Program-made: the position numbers and the translations under genes
Source of the DNA: Mixophyes australis
Taxonomy: Eukaryota > Chordata > Amphibia > Anura > Limnodynastidae
Length of the DNA stretch: 64,000 nucleotides
Assembly (NCBI GenBank): GCA_036250195.1
Contig: JAVHZZ010000004.1
Coordinates: 321,682,628-321,746,627 of the forward strand
Direction: 5' to 3'
Notes under the pieces: generated by a model
Databases searched by the model: none
Told to the model about the DNA's origin: nothing
The model's input: the letters and a program-made list of their open reading frames with translations, nothing else
Shown here: positions 23,781-34,020 of the stretch, in pieces
Numbering within the stretch: position 1 is the stretch's first letter
Layout of the letters: each line of letters begins with the position of its first letter

Positions 23781-24165
23781 CCATTTCTTTACATATTTAA
23801 CTATAAGTGTAGGGTGTAATATACATTCAAAGACGATGGCTGCATTGCCAATATGCATAGATGGAGAGGAAGACAATCTGTTTTGTTTGTAGAATAGGCC
23901 TACCAACGAAGAATTAAACTGTTTTTTTGGATGATTTATTACCTCAATAATTAGATTACTTGTCTCTAAAAAAGTTGGAGCACTAAATTGGGTTAATTTA
24001 GGCCCAAAAACATGGATTTTCCAAAAAAATAGCAAAACAAAACCAAACAAAACCAAAACCAAAACCAAAACACGCAATGGCGGTTTTGCAAAACCAAAAC
24101 ACGACGGTAATCCAGATCCAAAACCGAATCCAAAACCAAAACACGGGGGTCAGTGACCATCTCTA

Positions 24166-24173
24166 GTTATAAC
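24166..24173. repeat. Target-site duplication, right, hAT element 2
   Basis: GTTATAAC, identical to 18224-18231. Confidence 0.95.
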
Positions 24174-24495
24174 TGATTCATTAAGGAAAGTAGAGCAAAA
24201 ATTAGTAACTTTGCCCCTTGGCAAAACCATGTTGCATTGGAGGGGGAGGTAAATATAAAATATGATGGCAGATTTATTTTTGGGGTAGGAAATATCCTAG
24301 ATCAACTTTACATTTCAGGGTAAAAATAAACCTATCAAGTATTTGTGTGCTGCATGAAAAAACAGCCAGTATTTAACTTATGTGCAAAATAATAAACTAA
24401 TTTGCACCCCTTGTATTGTAACATGGATTTGGCCATCAGAAAACCAACTCCATTTTATGACTTACTTTCCTAAATGAATTACTTTCCTAAATGAG
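24172..24495. mobile_element. Harbinger-like non-autonomous repeat, copy 1
   Basis: It begins within CTGATTCATTAAGG, a terminus that appears inverted as CCTTAATGAATCAGG at the end of copy 3 (48210-48230). The interior CAGTATTTAACTTATGTGCA, then AAATAATAAACTAATTTGCA, is shared with copies at 46600-46740 and 48088-48232. The class is inferred from memory of similar frog repeats; no 3-bp duplication could be checked because hAT element 2 sits on the left boundary. Confidence 0.5.
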
Positions 24496-25689
24496 ACTTT
24501 TGAACCATAATTCATAGTGTATCTTCTACATACAATAGCATATATTCAAGTATTGTTTTCTCAATCTTAAATTAATCATTTAAAGCAATACAGGAAACTG
24601 AAATTGAGCTTCAAACTTAAATTACATACAACCTCAACAAGTAATATGAAAAGCTGAGCAAATAAATCAACTATGACTAATCTAATAGAAAAACCTAAAA
24701 TAAGTTAGATCCATGGTGTGGAGTTCTCAAATATACAAAAACTGCTGATGATGATCAGCTGATCCCTGAGAACAAGTTTGTGTCTGGTTAGTTAAATATA
24801 ACATTAATTGAATCATTAATAATGATGAGCCTTGTAGTTTTTATTCCATTAACAGCGACAGGAATTAAAATTATTAGCCCACAAGCAATAAAAATGAGCT
24901 TTCCATCTTTATGGGTAAAATTATTTCTGAAAAACCTTAATTTAACTTAATTGTCATGACATCATTTCATTGGCTCTTTAGTGATGCAATTTGAGCTCAC
25001 ATACAACTAGTTTGTTTCCTATCAGCGGAGTGAAAAGTTTTCAGAAAGAACTAAGCAGGTGAAAATGAATATTTCACACCTGAGCTGGTCTTATAGTGAC
25101 AATGAATTCCAATGTTCCTTTTAGATGTTTTTCTGAATAAATTCACAGTAATTATAGAAATAATTAGGTAAACTGAATAGGTATAGAGGAGATAGATACA
25201 GCTCTTATTACCATTCTAAATATTGTTATAAAGCTACTTGGAACTAGAGATAAGTACAGTCACCATAGAATCCACACACACAAAAGTCAAATAACTCTCT
25301 ATAATGATTACATTTTCATTTTTTCAGTCATCACAACATTCCTGATTGGAAAATTATGACAAATAGAGCTAAATGTAAGGTCCTATCTGACCAATCCATG
25401 CCTGATCAACCTATGACACTACCATTCCCTCGAGATCACACCCTTTTCTAATATGTCAAATCACTTTTGCCTACAAAATTTGGGACTTTCCCACTCTGTC
25501 AGTGCCAAAAGCCCCAGGTAATAAATAGGCCTGCCGGCTGTCAGATTTCATTATGCAACGAGCCTTCCTTTAGTAAGGAAGTAGTTTTGCGTCCTTCTGC
25601 TGTTTTTTTTTTTTTTTTTTGCCAAGCATGTTCCGTATGGATTGTTTTGGGGATCATTATGATTCTACCAGACGATTTTTATATTTTCA
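24496..25689. other. No gene seen
   Basis: AT-rich sequence with no supported feature. Confidence 0.4.
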
Positions 25690-26170
25690 ATACACTTTGA
25701 ATACTTTTTTTTTTAATCACACCATTTTTATTAAAATCTTACAAGATTGAAGCGTACAGATGAACAACAGAGTGCTTATAGTACAGCAAGCAACAGCATG
25801 CGCAGACTGTTCATGGCAGCCCAGGGCTTGCTGGGTCCTGCAGTTCACCAATGTAAAATTTAATTTCATTCATCTATCATTTAACACTTTTATTACCCCA
25901 CATACACTGCCCAGGGGTGTGGGAAGATCCCTAGTGCTGTCAGGTGGGGGTCCACATTATGTTTTGTGTGTGTATTAATTTTACACTGTTTACTGCCGGT
26001 GGCTCCAGTGGCTGTATTGGCACTGGACCTGCTACATTGCTGATTTAATGTCGGCATTGTGACTATCCGTATTTTGACTGTCGGCAATCACAATATCGGT
26101 ATATTATCAGTGTCGACAAATTGAAATACCGTCATGTACCCTGTCGGCAGGATAAGTGTCAGTATTTCTG
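25690..26170. repeat. Interspersed repeat family T, copy 2
   Basis: It carries CATGCGCAGACTGTTCATGG and GCTTGCTGGGTCCTGCAGTT, then TATTACCCCACATACACTGC and CCAGGGGTGTGGGAAGATCC, then a tail dense in TGTCGGCA and TGTCGACA words (26050-26170). The order matches copies at 2100-3060 and 51424-52950. Confidence 0.5.
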
Positions 26171-27416
26171 CCGTCAAAGTTGTGTAAGTCATCATTTTAC
26201 ATCTTTAAAAGCAGGGGTTGGCCATATTGAAATTCTAAATATGTATATTAAATAGGTAGTTGAATTCTTTACCTTTAAGTATCAATTGTATTATTAGAGA
26301 CTATCCAAACATGTGTTTATAGCTGATTTCGTTGCAAATTCACAAAGTCTTTGCTAGCGAATCAATACTGAATAATGAATTGATAGCATTTCACTCATCT
26401 TTACTTGCAATTAAGTAACATGACTGTTCTTTCTGAAGTTTTATTAGCATATACCATAATAAAATACCAATACAAAGGAGCCTTGCATCAAGCAAAACTA
26501 CAGACATTTAGGTTTTATTATTTCCTGTTTGTGGTCCCTGTAAAAAGTAATAATTTTTTTTATTTGTGTGTGTTTCACTTTGTCATTGGGTTACTAATCA
26601 CTATTCATAGATTTGACTCTTTAACTATCTCTTTAAATTGATATATTTTGCTGTTTCATTAAATTTGGAATTCTACCACTTTTTTTCCAGAGGATTTTTG
26701 GATTGACATGTGACTTGTGAATGGTCCTTAATTTTAGAGGATTATCATCCAGCTAATATCAGTCTGTTCTTGTTTTAAGGGAGCGTAATTACTGAGACAC
26801 TTTGGTTGCCAAGCAACTAAAATCCATGCAATGCAGTATCCAATTTGCATGTAAACGTGACTGTTAAGCTTCTACAAACTGCAGAACAATTCACTCCTTA
26901 TGCCATCATCAAAAGATATCAATGAAAAGTGAACATTAAAACAAATAAAAATCTACGTATTGGCAAATGTTTAAAATGTAATTTAATTTGAGATAAGTCA
27001 TTTGTGGCAACTGTTTGCACAAATCGAGTTTTATGGTGGAACAAGTTGTTTGCAGGGGTGTGAAATTCCAGCAAGGCAACTTTGGAATTCCTATTTTTCA
27101 TTCTATTCTGTGCTGTATTTGTAAATGTTGCTTTTCTAGTTTTTAATAGAGCTTGAACAATGATGGTCAATTTATACTGCTGTGAGGTGTGGCTCGTACA
27201 GGACTGTGTATACTTATAGCCAAATTTTGATGGTCAAAGAGCAGAATTTTGCAGCCAAACGCAGTAGTACGTGAATATTTTGTGGAACACTTTGGTGCTC
27301 ATGTTGATATAATTTTGCAAATATGCATGTTGTGATAGCTTTTGTTTTTTTTTCCCTTGCAATACATCTACAGTATTTGTTGAAACTCCTCCTCTCAACG
27401 ATGACAAAACAAATCA
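26171..27416. other. No gene seen
   Basis: No supported gene or mobile-element end. Confidence 0.4.
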
Positions 27417-27589
27417 GCTTTCCCCAGAGGCGGAACTAGTGAGCTGTGGGTCCCGGTGCAGGTAGGCAGAGAGGAGGCAATCAGGGCCCCCTACCCTCTG
27501 CATCTGCCATACAGCAGGCCCTATTATATCCATGGGCCCCGATGCACTGTGCTTGCTGAACCAGTGGTAGTTCCGCCACTGGCTTTCCC
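27417..27589. mobile_element. hAT MITE with 8-bp duplication
   Basis: The 157-bp element spans 27425-27581. It starts CAGAGGCGGAACTAG and ends TAGTTCCGCCACTG, 13-14-bp inverted ends. GCTTTCCC at 27417-27424 and 27582-27589 is a perfect 8-bp target duplication. There is no coding capacity; it depends on a transposase elsewhere, and its ends differ from those of elements 1-3. Confidence 0.92.
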
Positions 27590-28255
27590 TAGACTAATGT
27601 CTGAAAACACTAAGTAAACATTGTAAGGAGAAAAGACTCAAGGTGGCAGCGTTCCAGTTGTACTTTGAGTAACATTTGTTGGATATTATCTTTCTCTTTC
27701 TCTACAAGTGTAATGAAGGAAAGGCTGTTGCGTCTGCAATAAATACCACTGCTGTATTACAGAGTGCCAATAACCGGTTATTTATAGTAGACAGAGAGGT
27801 GGAAAACTGGAACTGTGTTATATATAGCTTATAGATTGTATAGCAAATGCTTGCCCTTAATCTCATGCTACTGCGATGCATAACTATGTGAAACCTTGCT
27901 AGTGTTGCATGTACACTTACTTGGGGTGCCAGGATGTAGTGTGGTACCCCATTCGCAGATACCCTCCACTTCAGCTACGGCTATGGCATGGGTTGGTCAT
28001 CCACGACCAGAGGGTCCTCTGAATGCTCAATGTTTAACATAGATTTTGTGTAGTGGATACTAATGGTGGTATAGTGCAACTTAAAATAAATGTTGGGCAC
28101 CAGACTATCTCACGATAAATAAAATGCATATTTTATTTACACTTCTCCTCCTGTACATAAGCTTGCATTAATTCGCTATATACAAACGCCAACTCCTCTG
28201 GCAAATATCATAGCATTTATAAGTACAGATTACCCAAACGCCTCCAACAAATTAC
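27590..28255. other. No gene seen
   Basis: No supported feature. Confidence 0.4.
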
Positions 28256-29442
28256 TGTCACGCCTGAGGATCCGTCTGTACCTGACTGGGTTGTGTCTCT
28301 GGAGCTGGACTGGTGACTACGTGGATAAAGCTGGGTGGCCTGAAAAAGTTCCTCTGCATGTAACAAATGGATTGGTGCAGATGGTGACTACACTACAGGA
28401 AAGAGCAATCAGGAACCGAAATGCTGTAACTGGAAAACTGGAATGGTGAAATAGGATTGCTGTAACCGAAATGCTGGAAGAGGATTGCTGTAACCGGAAT
28501 GCTGGAAGAGGATTGCTGTAACCGGAATGCTGGAAGAGGATTGCTGTAACCGGAATGCTGGAAGAGGAATGCTGTAACCGGAATGCTGGAAGAGGATTGC
28601 TGTAACTGGAATGCTGGAAGAGGATTGCTGTAACTGGAATGCTGGAAGAGGATTGCTGTAACCGGAATGCTGGAAGAGGATTGCTGTAACCGGAATGCTG
28701 GAAGAGGATTGCTGTAACCGGAATGCTGGAAGAGGATTGCTGTAACTGGAATGCTGGAAGAGGATTGCTGTAACTGGAATGCTGGAAGAGGATTGCTGGA
28801 ACCGGAATGCTGGAAGAGGATTGCTGTAACCGGAATGCTGGAAGAGGATTGCTGTAACCGGAATGGAACTGGAGTGCTGTGACCGTAATGCTGTAACCGG
28901 AGTGCTGGATGAGGATTACTGTAACTGGAATGGAACCAGAGTGGATGGAACCAGATTTCTGGAATCAGACTGGAGCCAGAATGCAGACTGCACTGTCAGA
29001 GCTGGATAAATAGCAAGACTGTAGCGAGATAGTTAGCAAGACTGCAAACTGCAGGAAATGAGGTTGGCGTCTGAAATACAATGTTACACTGGCAACAGGT
29101 AAGGGCTCCAGGAAGTCCTTTTATAGTTGTTGTTCATTCCTGATTGGAGAGTGAATTAGCTGGGCAGAAGCAGCACTCTGAGTTGCTGAGATGGATCAGG
29201 TGACTATATCCAAGATAGCAGCTCCCATGGACTGGTTTTGGAGGGAATCTGAAATAGAGGCTGCTATCACCTGATTGGCTGAGAGGAATCATGTGACCGA
29301 ATCAAACCGCACCAATATTGTGATTCTGGAGGGATCTCTGGAGTGGAGACAGACTGGACAGCATCTTACAGAGAGATCTGAAACCAGCAGAGCTTGAGGA
29401 CCACAGGGACAACTTGGAAAGGCAGCGAAGAGGTAAGTGACA
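28256..29442. mobile_element. 1.19-kb repeat with TGTCAC/GTGACA ends and an internal minisatellite
   Basis: The stretch begins TGTCACGCC and ends GTAAGTGACA, a 6-bp inverted terminal match that starts with TG and ends with CA, as a solo LTR would. The right end resembles the right end of the minisatellite region at 1-1876. No target duplication is seen (ATTAC against GAACC), so either the ends are off by some bases or the duplication has decayed. An LTR origin is one option; a DNA-element origin is another. Confidence 0.35.
28430..28940. repeat. 28-bp minisatellite, about 15 units
   Basis: The unit is GAATGCTGGAAGAGGATTGC followed by TGTAACCG. Copies alternate between ...AACCG and ...AACTG in small blocks, indicating local homogenisation. 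The array edges decay into GGAATGGAACTGGAGTGCTG-type sequence. Confidence 0.96.
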
Positions 29443-30097
29443 GAACCTGAGAGCCTGTTGTGTGACAATTATTTCATAACATGTTAATTCTCTTAAATAA
29501 ACTTACTTAAGTCTATTATCGATAAAGACACAATTGCATATCCGGTGTTGATGGGTAGAGTAGTTATAAACATGCTAAAGTACACTTGGCACTCACTCGA
29601 AGGTACAGGCAAATAAATGACCCAATTCAGAGGCTCTTGCAGTCACTCCCACTAGGAATAACAACATCATCACCACACTATGCAGCAATTCTTCTTGTCA
29701 TGGTACACTCCATTCCATTGCACGGACCCTACATCTCACAGTCCCATTGCTGCTAGACACACTGTTACTTTCACAAATGATATCCCAATATCAAGTGACC
29801 ACTGATTACTCAGGATCCATGCTGTTCCTGTGCAATAAAATGGACAGCAATATATTGCCCATGCAGACCTCTCACCATGTCCCAATACTCAGGGACACTG
29901 CCTCTCCTGGTGTCACTGTTTTACCACCACAGAGCTCTTTCTGGTCCCTCACTGTGGGAACTTCTTCTCTCAAAAGTAGCCATTCTGCCTAGTTGCAATG
30001 ACCTCTCCTCATGGTATGGGGGCACTTTCTAGGGGGGACTTATACAGGTTTCTCTCTCACTCCCTGTGGCCTCAGCCATACACATTCACCCTCCTAG
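29443..30097. other. No gene seen
   Basis: An 81-codon frame (29747-29992) has no recognisable domain. No supported feature. Confidence 0.4.
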
Positions 30098-30594
30098 GGG
30101 TAAAGTAATCAAACTGCGGGTTTGAGAGAGTGGACATGTTGCATATAGCAACCAATCAGATTCTAATTATCATTTATTTAGTACATTGGGGCAGCACAGT
30201 GGCTAAGTGGTTAGCACTTCTGCCTCACAGCACTGGGGTCATGAGTTCAATTCCCGACCATGGCCTTATCTGTGTGGAGCTTGTATGTTCTCCCCGTGTT
30301 TGCGTGGGTTTCCTCCGGGTGCTCCGGTTTCCTCCCACACTCCAAAAACATACTGGTAGGTTAATTGTCTGCTATCAAAAATTGACCCTAGTGTGTGTAT
30401 GTGTGCATGTTAGGGAATTTAGACTGTAAGCTCCAATGGGGCAGGGACTGATGTGAATGAGTTCTCTGTACAGCGCTGCTGAATTAGTGGTGCTATATAA
30501 ATAAATGATGATTCTACAAAATGACAGCTAGAATCTAGTTGCTGTAGGCAACATCTCCACTTTTTCAAACCTGCAGCTTGATAAATTTATTCCC
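30098..30594. mobile_element. MITE copy 1, split by a SINE
   Basis: The left arm GGGTAAAGTAATCAAACTGC is inverted at the right as GCAGCTTGATAAATTTATTCCC. TAG flanks both sides (30095-30097 and 30595-30597), a 3-bp duplication compatible with a Harbinger-type origin. The inner arms TAGCAACCAATCAGATTCTA and TAGAATCTAGTTGCTGTAGG pair as in copy 2 (32488-32662). The SINE occupies 30188-30513 at the loop. Confidence 0.75.
30188..30513 (+). mobile_element. tRNA-derived SINE with L2-like tail
   Basis: The pol III promoter boxes are visible: A box TGGCTAAGTGG at 30200-30210 and B box GAGTTCAATTCC at 30243-30254. The central domain contains TGTGTGGAGCTTGTATGTTC, TCCCCGTGTTTGCGTGGGTT and TCCTCCGGGTGCTCCGGTTT, a domain widespread in fish and amphibian SINEs. 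The tail TGTAAGCTCCAATGGGGCAG and GGTGCTATATAAATAAATGATGATT resembles LINE tails at 17989 and 17050, consistent with mobilisation by an L2-like LINE. It has inserted in the loop of the MITE at 30098-30594. Any target duplication is short or lost. Confidence 0.85.
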
Positions 30595-30597
30595 TAG

Positions 30598-32487
30598 GGT
30601 CTTGCTGTCAGGTCAGTCCATTCCTCTTAGCCAGGCAAGCTCCTCAAGACACTCTCATCCAAATGATCTCTTCACTTTTGGGTGCTTGGCTGTGGGGACT
30701 CAACCCATCTTGTATACTCTTGACACTTTGCCTTCCTGGGGTACTCCTAAAGTTGGGAATCCCCATGCTGCAATTACCCCTCTCAGGGACTACTGCATGT
30801 TTGCAGCCTCTAACCCCTTAAAGGCATTGCTGCCTAATCTCATGGAATGACCAGGAGACTCCCAGATTTCTGGGAGTACTCCTGATTTCCCAAAAGAGCA
30901 GAGCAACCTCCTGATTCCAGGCCACTGCATTAGTTAAGTGGCAGGGGCGGGGCTTGGGATGCGATTCACGGGTCATTGTGGCCCAATTACCTACTGTAGT
31001 AGGCTAGAAATTCTGATGACAGTTCAGGGGCAGGGCCAAATGGTGTGATTTGTCAAGACCCACACCCACCTCCTCCCGGATCTACAAGAGGCAATCTTGG
31101 CAAAGTTGGCAAGCATGCTTAAATGGGGGTCGCAAAAATGCATCTTGTAGCATCCGCTGCACATCACCCTTCTACTGGGGACCTTAGACTTTCCCCTTCT
31201 TCCAAAGTCATGGCTACAATATGACCACCAACAACAACAGAGTCTTTTGTATACCCTGGTTCCTATCTGTCCTCCCTAGCTCCAGTGCTTTTGCAACACA
31301 ACACTAAGCTCCACCCCTTTTCTCACGGTGAATGAGGCTGTCAGAATCATTGAGTCAAAGGCCCAAACCTCATCTGCTTCAGTAGCTCTCTCCCTGTGAC
31401 CTCGCCTGCCGACATCGGGGAAGGAGCAAGCAATAACGCCACTGGCATTACCGATTGATCTGTTAAATCTGATTATATTTAATTTTCCTTTCTATTAGCT
31501 TGCATTACCAGTTGTACCAACAGAATCATTGGGTGATGAATGAGAACAAGAATAGACCTGATTTAGATTTCTTTTAATTGCCACTATGTATTACCTAAAG
31601 ACAACATGCTCAATTAATTTAAAAGAAAATGAATAAACAAATAAATAAATATATTTGTACATTTACTAAAACATAACAGACAATGTTTGCTTCTGTTTTG
31701 TCATTCTGTTGCTAAAGCCACTATAGCCAAGCATAAACCAATCTGATGCTCAGCCCAAGTAAAAGGATTATTGTCCAATTTGGCTACACATGTAGGTGAC
31801 TAAGTTGGACAAGTTCCTGTCCAAGCAGCCAGATCTCTGACATCATATCTGGAGCTTGTCAGTGCTGTTGGAAGATGACTGCAGACAAAGAACAATAGTG
31901 GTCATAAATTCAACTAAGTATACCAGAATGCCAGATAATGATCTGAAATATTTAGATTTCAGTTATAATTCATTGGACTCATATTTGGGCTACATACATT
32001 GCAGTATATTGCTGATTGTGCTGCAGACATTGCTGCCTATTGCAGTGTTTGTGGCCAGCATTAAATTCTTGGTTTATTAATAAATAAGTTGTGATAGAAA
32101 AGCATGAATATTTATGTCATTTGTCCTCTTTTTTAAGAATGTTTTACTGTACTGTAACCAGTTTTTGTGGTGGGAACTTCACTTAAGTAAGAAAACAAAA
32201 TGATAAATCACTTTTACAGACAAATATAGGAAAGAGCATGTTAAAACAACGGAGGACCGGAAAACTGGATGTGAGACAAATAGTTGAGTTAAACCACAAG
32301 ATTAATAACCTGAAACTGACAGTTCCAAGGTTAAGGTTGTTTATTGCAGAATGTAAGGTGAATGATCAAGTATGTGAAGAGCGGAAGCTTTTGCTACTTC
32401 ACTATATCATACCATAATAGGCCAAAAATATTCTGAAACATACACATTGGTCCATTGCTGATGGAACTTGCATCACTGTAGAGCCTT
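30598..32487. other. No gene seen
   Basis: A segment near 30860-31110 (GACTCCCAGATTTCTGGGAG and related words) looks like a dispersed repeat but I cannot class it. The remainder has no supported feature. Confidence 0.35.
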
Positions 32488-32662
32488 GGGTGTAAATTTA
32501 TCAAGCTGCAGGTTTCAAAAACTGGAGGTGTTGCCTTATAGCAACCAATCAGATTCTAGTTATCACAAATTTAGTACATTCCACAAAACAAGCTAGAATC
32601 TGATTGGTTGCTTTAGGCAACATTTCCACTTTTCAAACCCGCAGCTTGAAAAATTTACCCCC
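32488..32662. mobile_element. MITE copy 2 (uninterrupted)
   Basis: The termini GGTGTAAATTTATCAAGCTGC and the inverted GCAGCTTGAAAAATTTACCC frame long inner arms (CAACCAATCAGATTCTAG against CTAGAATCTGATTGGTTG). It is 175 bp and foldback-like. It serves as the empty-site reference that shows where the SINE entered copy 1. Confidence 0.8.
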
Positions 32663-32799
32663 AAAAGTGTTTTTAGATTTCAGATGCAGTAAAAATATAT
32701 GATTGTACCTAAGGCTGAAAATAACATTGTGTGAACACTGTTTTTTATTTTTTTTTTATTTTTAGTGGACTTGTACAATTAATGGTATAATAAGAAAAA

Positions 32800-34020
32800 G
32801 GCTTGGTGCACACTGACGCGTTTTCGTCCAATAATTGGGCAAATCAGCCGACATATGACCTTCTAAAGTTATGCCAAAGTGCTGATTGTTGGCTCTCTTG
32901 GTTGGTGGTACTGTTTAATATGTTACGACCAATCCACCAAACGATCATGTAGTGTGTATAAATTTCCGATCGATACATGACCAAGTACAATAGTTCCTCG
33001 AGCTGCGACTCCTTTAGGGGCATGTGTATGTTAATTTTTGATGCCTGTACCAGTCCCACATGGTGTGGTGTCCGCACGTCACTCCTTTTGTAATTAGGTG
33101 CTTCTAGTGGTAAAGCAATAGCAGGTGTCTATTGCATTAATGCGTACAGCATATGTCTGCTAGTTTAATTACAAATCTTTGTCAAAGTTTTATTTATATG
33201 TGTATTGCTTAAGTCTGCCTCCTTAATTATAGCTATGTGTCAATTGATTGTATGCTCAAAACACATTAATAAAAAGGTTAAATACGTGTATTACATTTGT
33301 CTGCCTACATAATGAAATACATTTTTGTATATAACACACGATTGTGTGTTACACACTGTATACAAATAAGAACTAAGTAAGGTTGAGGCCTCAAAAAAAT
33401 CAGGGGCAGGTGCAGATGATGTTTATGCGCCAAAGCTGTGGTACTTTGACCTTCTGCACTTCATTCGTGAAAATGAAATTACATGCCACTGCACCTGCAG
33501 CCTGGATGCAGACAGTAGTTCTCCTTTTAATGTGGTCCAAGAAGATGACATACCTCCTAGTGTAGCTGTAAGTAAAATATATTACGAGTGTTGCTGTGTA
33601 ACAGGTTTATTACAGTAAAAATACATAGCAATAAAGTTTGCACACATAACATGTCTATGCACAATTGTTACATACACTCATTCTGCCATGGCACAGCACC
33701 CTCCCCGTTAAAATATTGTGCCTCCCTGTTTAATGTACAATGTACACGTGCTAGTGAATGTATGAAGAAAACATGTTGCATTCGCTTTTATATGAGGTTT
33801 GGGGTAGTTACTATTGAACCTGTTCTGCCCCTTTTTTCAATTTCTTGGGGATATCGTTACATAGTCGTTTAAGTGTGTAAAAATGTATAATCTTTGCTCA
33901 CGACAATACGGCAGTGAAAAGTCGCTTTCCGGATGGTCGTTCTAATCGTCTAAAACGTAATTAGTGTGTACACATTAATTGTTATCGTGAAAGTAACCTC
34001 ACCCTTTTAAGCACCTGCTA
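32800..34020 (+). mobile_element. Probable Harbinger/PIF fragment (limits uncertain)
   Basis: A MADF-type coding segment at 33380-33568 lies in a stretch whose flanks read TTGGTGCACACTGACGCG near 32802 and AATTAGTGTGTACACATTAA near 33959. Words built on GTGTGTAC/GTGCACAC are common near ends of PIF/Harbinger elements, but no clean inverted terminal pair is seen. The transposase gene itself is absent. Confidence 0.3.
33380..33568 (+). pseudogene. MADF/Myb-like exon fragment of a PIF/Harbinger element
   Basis: In one frame the segment reads SGAGADDVYAPKLWYFDLLH followed by FIRENE. It resembles the 'SGxGADDVYxPxLWYYDLLxFLRDxE' part that I recall from the DNA-binding (MADF) protein partner of Harbinger transposases; that protein brings the transposase to the nucleus and to the ends. 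The frame reaches CCTAGTGTAGCT and is followed by GTAAGT, a consensus splice donor, so this looks like an internal exon with its donor intact. The rest of the protein is not found nearby. Family assignment is by recollection and should be treated as moderate. Confidence 0.5.

Larger units (their letters stand above)
18232..24165 (+). mobile_element. hAT element 2 (5.93 kb, nearly intact)
   Basis: The ends are TAGAGATGG and CCATCTCTA, flanked by a perfect 8-bp duplication. The left subterminal region has two perfect hairpins (18249-18263 and 18289-18316), a TGACGTC word near 18358 and a TCTCGCGATA box. Next come a 1.45-kb array of 100-bp units, a conserved leader (20034-20226), the transposase, and a second 100-bp array of unrelated sequence. 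The right end has AAAACCA tracts, CGCAATGGCGGTTTTGC and CACGGGGGTCAGTGACC. The single stop in the transposase makes it the best preserved element in the window. It landed in the end of a Harbinger-like repeat, whose CTGATTCATTAAGG terminus resumes immediately after the duplication. Confidence 0.95.

Noticed and set aside
28256..29442. Solo LTR of an endogenous retrovirus or gypsy element
   Set aside because: TG...CA ends are suggestive, but I found no target duplication, polyadenylation arrangement, primer-binding site or pol-like sequence nearby, so I left the class open.
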